Of a DNA stretch of 64,000 bases, positions 58,884-64,000 are shown one piece after another. Position 1 is the first letter of the stretch; the number at the start of each line of letters is the position of its first letter. A model generated the notes under the pieces. The model worked only from the letters and a program-made list of their open reading frames with translations. It made no database searches and was not told the origin of the DNA. Origin of the DNA: Bettongia penicillata ogilbyi (taxonomy: Eukaryota > Chordata > Mammalia > Diprotodontia > Potoroidae). The DNA lies in NCBI GenBank assembly GCA_023548195.1, contig JAJHZJ010000577.1:1356574-1420573 (forward strand). The letters are read 5' to 3'. The translations under genes were made by a program, and so were the position numbers.

Positions 58884-58982
58884 AAAGTTCTCTTCATCCA
58901 AGTCCTTGGCAATGTCAAATGGTTCAACATCAGAAAGCCATATGATTTCATCAGTGGAAATGACATTACATATAATGTGTTA
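58884..58982 (+). pseudogene. Y-box protein (YBX1/YBX3-like) cold-shock-domain fragment, processed pseudogene
   Basis: Y-box proteins bind RNA and DNA through a cold-shock domain and act in mRNA packaging and translation control. 33 codons in one frame read KVLFIQVLGNVKWFN followed by IRKPYDFISGNDITYNVL. By eye, 17 of 33 residues match the vertebrate Y-box start of the cold-shock domain (K-V-I-A-T-K-V-L-G-T-V-K-W-F-N, then R-N-G-Y-G-F-I-N-R-N-D). The RNP1 centre is damaged: the two glycines of NGYGFI are P and D. In vertebrate YBX genes this region is split over several short exons, but here it is continuous, which favours a retrocopy. The frame then diverges and an L2 end starts at 59065. 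The first residues (KVL) fit YBX3 or YBX2 slightly better than YBX1, so the source gene is undecided. Confidence 0.65.
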
Positions 58983-59062
58983 TCATCCAAATTGTCACTG
59001 TGCCCTAAGGATCATGAGACCTTTCCATTTTACTTTCAAACTTTCTATATGCAGTTCCTCCA

Positions 59063-59168
59063 TTAAAATGTGAGCTCCCAGAGAGAAGGAACTATCTCAT
59101 GTTTCTATTTGTATCCCCAATACTTAGCACAGTATTTTGCGCATAAGAATTACTGATCTTTGAATTTA
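59063..59168 (+). mobile_element. L2 3' end (sense)
   Basis: 'aaatgtgagctcccagagag', 'aaggaactatctcatgtttc', 'atccccaatacttagcacag' and 'tgcgcataagaattactgat'. Confidence 0.75.
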
Positions 59169-59204
59169 GCAAATGCTTTTTCTATTCATTTGCTTGTTCA
59201 AAAT

Positions 59205-59458
59205 CTAAACATAAATTTATATAGAACTTTTAAGATTTGCAAAGTGTCACACCAATTTTATTTTGCTTTGTCCTCATGATACCTCTATAAGATAGGTACT
59301 GTTATTATATTTCCATTTAATAAATGAGGAAACTGAGTCAAATGGATATTAAGTGATGTGCCCAGGGTTACGCAGTTAATTAATGTCTGAGGCTGGATTT
59401 GAAGTGAGGTCTTTCTGACTTCATCTCAGGCACCTAACCAGTGAGCTACCTAGATCTA
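59205..59458 (-). mobile_element. tRNA-headed marsupial SINE (WSINE-like), antisense
   Basis: 'aaatttatatagaacttttaag'-type 3' end, 'aataaatgaggaaactgagt', 'gatgtgcccagggttacgca', 'ggctggatttgaagtgaggt', 'accagtgagctacctagatc' form a full antisense copy. Confidence 0.8.
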
Positions 59459-59764
59459 TCAATTTTACTCCGGAATGCTCTTCTCTTGGAGTAATTTTGG
59501 AGGCAAAAGAGAGAACAAGTGTATGTTGTTTGTAGCTTTAAGTGATAGACATTTGAAATTCCTCTTTTTATTCCCTCTGTCTAACTACTTACATTCTAGA
59601 TAATAAGGTATCTGAAGAGAGACCAGGAGGAGGGCAAAACTAGAAGAACAGACTCATTGATTCTACTTCCTTCTTCAGGCTAGGCTTTTAGGGGGACACA
59701 TGGGTTTCTGTAAGAGGACCGGGAGGGGGTTTCCTGCTTCTCCTTCCCAGGTACTGTCTGAACT
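59459..59764. other. Unassigned DNA
   Basis: No repeat or gene was recognised. Confidence 0.4.
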
Positions 59765-60002
59765 GAAAATAATAACTAATGATAATAACAAATATAATAA
59801 TAGCCAACACTTGCAAAGCACATTATGTTCTCTATCTCATTTGGTTCTCACAGAATCTCTGTGAGGTATATACTACAAGTATCACTATACCCCTTTTCTA
59901 GAGGAGAGAACTGAGACTCAGAAAGGTCAAGTGACTTGCCCAGGGTCATGCGGCTAATAAGTATTTAATACAGGATTCATACTCAGCTCTTCCTAACTCC
60001 AC
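59765..60002 (-). mobile_element. tRNA-headed marsupial SINE (WSINE-like), antisense
   Basis: 'ataataatagccaacacttg', 'caaagcacattatgttctct', 'agagaactgagactcagaaa', 'agtgacttgcccagggtcat' and 'ggattcatactcagctcttc'. The taataa-rich 3' tail lies at 59770-59805. Confidence 0.8.
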
Positions 60003-62635
60003 AAACTGGAACAAGCTGCACATTTCTTCACCCTTGGCTCCCCGCCTCTCCACATTAAATCCCTCCCTAACATGTTTCAAGATGTTAGCTGGAGAACAGT
60101 CGAAGTTGAAGTGATCTATTTGCTAACTCTGCAGAAGTAATATTCCCATAGCTCTCAGAAGAAGTAAAATTAGTCTTCATATGAAAATCTTTGGAAAGAT
60201 AAGACATAATATAAAGGCAAGAGCTAAGATCAACAGTTTCTTTTCAACAGTAAAACGTGTGAATATTTGACAAGTTCTCAATTATTACTTTCTCCACAAG
60301 ATAAAAGAAGTGAAAGCGATTGGTTTGGGTTTTCTTTTTTTTTTTCACTGTTAAAGTAATTTCTCTCTGCTATAGTAGCCTCACTGGTTTCATTTAACTT
60401 CATACTTTGACAGACTCCACACAAATGAAAAATTCTTACACTAAATTAATCTTCTACTTCACTCTCTTAGAAATCGTTTCAGAAATAGCGCCCCCTTTAC
60501 TTGCAGATATAACTATAAGACATGTTGGCACTCTCTTAGAAGTTCCCAAAATTTGTTCAGATTTCTTTTGGGGGGGAGGATGAGATCATAACTCTAAATT
60601 TTTAGAATTTATATGTTCAAAGTATTAAAACTACCATATAAAACTAAAGTTCTCTCAAATCTTTTAACCTTTGGTTGCCATCTAAATCTTTCAAAAAGTG
60701 CTGATGCTGCAACAATAAGAGGGAGGGTCACATGGTTTCCTCTGAAATTGATTACTTTGTATTTAGTCTGTAGTAAGAGCAAATACAGTTTTCCCTCTAT
60801 GACAAAGTCCTTTAAATTAGAAAGAGGAAAACAAAGCCTTTGGTATCTGGCTCTTTAAATAGGAGATCAAAACCCATTTCTTTTTAAATCATGTTTCTAG
60901 TAAGGAATTAAATACTTTGTCAAATGTTTAATAGGTAAAATAGCTATTTCTGGTCAGTTATTTGAGTATATATAGTGCACTTTTTTGAATCAGCAAGAAT
61001 GATTGTAGGTTTCATTATACACCTGTTTTTTTTTTCATATAACCATTCAAGGAGTTTAAAATATTCATTATCATCTTCTAATCCCATAGGAGAGGTTAAT
61101 TCTCCCAAATCCCTATGAATAATGGAAGGAGTTATTCATGTGTAAGCCTTGTGGGAATATTAGTCTGTGTTGACACAGGACAGTGGAGAGTCACCTTCTG
61201 CTCAGCAAAAAGAGTGGAAAAGCTCTGAATGTAATTAGTTGATAATCTTTGGAGGATGCACTGGTAAGAATGTGGATAGGGAGGAAGATGGGGTTCATAG
61301 ACAGAATAGTTGTAGAACCACACTACAACGCTCAAGTAAAATTTCTCAGGTATCATACTGAAGCATTATCGGACCCATTCTGATAATGTACCCAAATTAC
61401 TTCTAAATCCATTGATGATAGTTGCTTTCTCAGTGGGAACTGCTACATCCAAAGTATCAATTTTTCTCTCAAGTGAGGCAAGAGCCCAAATTCAAGCTGA
61501 GAACCTTGAAAATGGCCAAGCGATGTGTTTTCTCTCAGTCCTAGGGAAGAGTGTATTACTTGCGTCCTCTGTGATATAGAGCAATGTGGCCTTTTGCTGA
61601 AGAAAATAAATGGAAATTTAGAATATCTTCAAAAAATATATGACTTTTAAATCATGATAAAAATCTTGCTAATATTTTTACCATTTTAACAAAAGATGTT
61701 TCCATAATAAAAAAAGACCCTTCTTTGATATACAACCTAAGCATTAAAGGATCTGAGAGGGGGATCATTTTCTTATGATCACAGAGGGTTAGGCTGAAGT
61801 CTTCACCACTGAATAATAACCCATTTCATCCTGTTAACACTTGCTTTTCAGCATGACCACAGTCTGCAGTGTTAATATACTGTCCCCAAATTGCTAATGC
61901 CATGCTTTGTTTCATGAGCTGTGGTTTTCTTTGCACACTGTGAATCAAAGAGTTGTACTATGTCATGCAGTTTCAAAAATATTTTTTATTTTCTTGAATA
62001 GCCATACTGTCTCAGCATTGTCTTTATTGCCTCTTTTCATGTGGAGAGACAAAGATGTGACAAGACAACACTAAGGTGCCACATCAAACCTGAAAGACAG
62101 AATTATTATAGCATTTAGAAAAGCTTACAAAATAATTCATTATGATGCATATGAATGGTATGGAGAGCTGACATTGCTGGGTTGTGACTTTTCAAATACA
62201 TTCATTGAGATAATACAAATATCACCTGGCAATTCTCATGCTCATGTCGTCTGTCTCCCTGAAGTTTTCAACAAAAGTGCAAAACTGCACAACCTTGGTG
62301 CCCCTCAAACTATGCAGTGAAATTGCATTATGCCATAAAAATGAGGTTGCTAACACTCCAATGGGAATGAGGTGCTGGCATATTATATGCCTGTTGGCTT
62401 TCTTCTTTCACATCGAAAGTTCATAGTCTTTAATTATTAGGCTATTTATTTTTTCTGGGAGCAGCATATCTTTTTTTATTATGACCACTAAAACAAAATT
62501 ATCTGGGGTAACTCTGAAAAAAAAAGAACAGGGCCATAATTGAATTACTTGTGACTGTTCCCTTGAGCACATCCCTCATGCAAAAACAAGCTACAAGATA
62601 GTTAACTTGTTTACAAACTTTACTGAGAAAATCCA
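60003..62635. other. Longest repeat-poor stretch
   Basis: About 2.6 kb with no recognised interspersed repeat, exon or RNA gene. 61800-62450 has balanced, non-repetitive composition and is the best candidate here for conserved non-coding DNA. Confidence 0.4.
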
Positions 62636-62639
62636 TTTG

Positions 62640-63232
62640 AAAATGAAGTAGGCGAGGCCCCAGATGTCACCTACCTTAATGATGTTACAATCTGATGCTG
62701 ATTGTCCTCAGGACTTCTCTAGTCATGTACGTAAAAGTAAAAATCTCCACAAAGCTGCCTCACAGATATTTTAAACAGAGAGCCCTGCTGGTTCAGTACC
62801 GTGCACAAGCAAGGAGAAGGCTGATGAAGACTCCACAAGAGAGAGGGAGGAGAGACAGGCCAGGTGGGATGGCTCAGAATATCAGCAAAGAGCTATGATG
62901 GAGGCCTTGGCCCCAGCTGTTGAGAAGGACCATGAGTTCTCATTGGACTATTTGGTGAGATGGGTGATGATGGCCGATGGCCTCAATCCATATATTGTCC
63001 ACCCCACCCTCCATCCCCACAATATTTCATCATTGGCACTCTTGTTGACATGACAGTCCCAGGAGCAAGGCCAAAGTCTCCCCCTTCCATCCCTCAAAGG
63101 CGTCCCTCCACATCATAATCATGGCACCTTGGTGGCACCATGTATGTCTGTCTATGCTGCGCCTGTGGTGTAGTAGCTCAAGGGATGACTCCACACTGTC
63201 CAGAGCTTTCGAGTCCCTCACTGGGTACTAAA
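62640..63232. other. Unexplained GC-richer block
   Basis: Clearly less AT-rich than its surroundings, with 'cctgctggttcagtaccgtg', 'gttgagaaggaccatgagtt', 'tgatggccgatggcctcaat' and 'gcgcctgtggtgtagtagct'. Both strands have short open stretches broken by stops. I do not recognise a gene or repeat family. It could be an old DNA transposon, a pseudogene or an unlisted repeat. Confidence 0.35.
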
Positions 63233-63503
63233 TGAAGGAAAGAAGAGAAAAAAAAATACACAAGGGAAAATGAACAAAATCAATTTTAACTCAATGAAAA
63301 AAGCTAAATCATGCAAGACAGACATTTCACTTCTATGTTTCTAAGAGGTTATTCTATGATGACTTTTAAAAGTGTTTGGCAATGCCCTTTTATTACTAAA
63401 TGCCTAGGTTCCCATTGTTCACATAGTCAAGTCAGAGAAAAATGAATTTTTCAATTATATTCAATTTTGCTTTGGTTGTATGGACTAAATAGCTAGCACA
63501 AGT
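63233..63503. other. Unassigned DNA
   Basis: No repeat or gene was recognised. Confidence 0.4.
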
Positions 63504-63504
63504 C

Positions 63505-63660
63505 AAAATATCCCTGGACCAGGAAACCTGGGCTCAACTCTCAGATCTGCTAGCAACTCATGACTTTTGGCAAGTCTCTTCAACTCTGTTGGCTTCAGTT
63601 GCTTCATGTGAAAAAATGAGAGGGCTAGACTAGATGATCCCTAAGGTGCCTCAAGTTTAG
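63505..63660 (+). mobile_element. MIR/THER-type SINE
   Basis: 'ctggaccaggaaacctgggc', 'atgacttttggcaagtctct', 'gggctagactagatgatccc' and 'taaggtgcctcaagtttag'. Confidence 0.75.
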
Positions 63661-63728
63661 CACAGAGCCCAGAGTTTAGTATTGTGTCTGGCACATAGTA
63701 GTTACTTACGAAATTTTCATTGAATGAC
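63661..63728 (+). mobile_element. L2 3' terminus (sense)
   Basis: 'ttgtgtctggcacatagtag' and 'cgaaattttcattgaatgac' are the L2 end. Confidence 0.7.
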
Positions 63729-63772
63729 TTTCCAGCTGGAACAATTTATGTACAAGATTAATTTCCTATCTG

Positions 63773-63855
63773 TCCTCTCTCTCTGTCTCTCTTTCTCTCT
63801 CTGTCTCTCTCTTTTTCTCTCTGTCTCTGTCTTTTCTCTCTCTTTCTTTCTCAAT
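63773..63855. repeat. (CT)n-rich simple repeat
   Basis: ctctctgtctctcttt units. The minus-strand Arg/Glu-rich frame is an artefact. Confidence 0.9.
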
Positions 63856-64000
63856 CCTATCCTTTGTTTTCCTAGGGGATAATCAATTATTTGATAAACT
63901 CTTCTAGACAAAGAAGTCAATGAGTAAAAATGGATGAATCAATTTACCTCTTTTTAGGGATAATTGCACTTTGGTGCCTCCGGGAAAACACAATATCTGA

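Overview
The window is nuclear DNA of a mammal, most likely a marsupial. It is AT-rich, has no operons or dense coding, and is packed with retrotransposon debris. The marsupial call rests on young-looking repeats: a HAL1 (ORF2-less L1), an RTE-type LINE with a trinucleotide tail, a SINE ending in an RTE-like tail, and tRNA-headed SINEs whose 3' part reads like ggggtcacaaagagttg. Older L2, CR1/L3 and MIR copies are also present. The species cannot be fixed from this sequence.

No host protein-coding exon, tRNA, rRNA or CRISPR array was recognised. Most possible reading frames in the window are chance ORFs, many starting at TTG or GTG. The stretch is best read as intergenic or deep intronic DNA. 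The only host-gene trace is a short processed-pseudogene fragment of a Y-box (YBX) cold-shock domain near 58.9 kb.

Layout. 1-10 kb: sparse MIR-type SINEs and a decayed L1/HAL1 5' part (5.9-7.3 kb). 10.3-15.7 kb: antisense CR1/L3 in two blocks, with an antisense L2 between them that carries an hAT element with a perfect 8-bp target-site duplication (TSD). 16.4-21.5 kb: a SINE and an RTE LINE joined tail to tail through a (ACT)59 tract, then a 5'-truncated HAL1. 24-26.2 kb: a sense L2 split by a probable solo LTR. 30.5-33.5 kb: a full-length HAL1 (3,018 bp, 11-bp TSD) with GC-rich promoter/5'UTR, a long ORF1 and a poly-A/(TAAA)n end. 35-45 kb: scattered L2 3' ends, a composite microsatellite cluster, and two copies of a palindromic mariner-type MITE. 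46-51 kb: old L1 3' end, L2, MIR and an hAT MITE with TSD. 52.7-57.2 kb: two SINEs, an L2 and a three-level nest (CR1 split by an L1, itself split by a younger L1 with a 14-bp TSD). 57.5-64 kb: MIR-type SINEs, the YBX fragment and a long repeat-free stretch.

The elements work together only as a mobilisation ecology. HAL1 supplies ORF1p but no reverse transcriptase, so it would have depended on L1 ORF2p. The RTE LINE is a candidate driver for the RTE-tailed SINE. I found no convincing new biological system. The most informative items are the HAL1 pair, the dated nests with clean TSDs, the tail-to-tail microsatellite junction and the YBX fragment.
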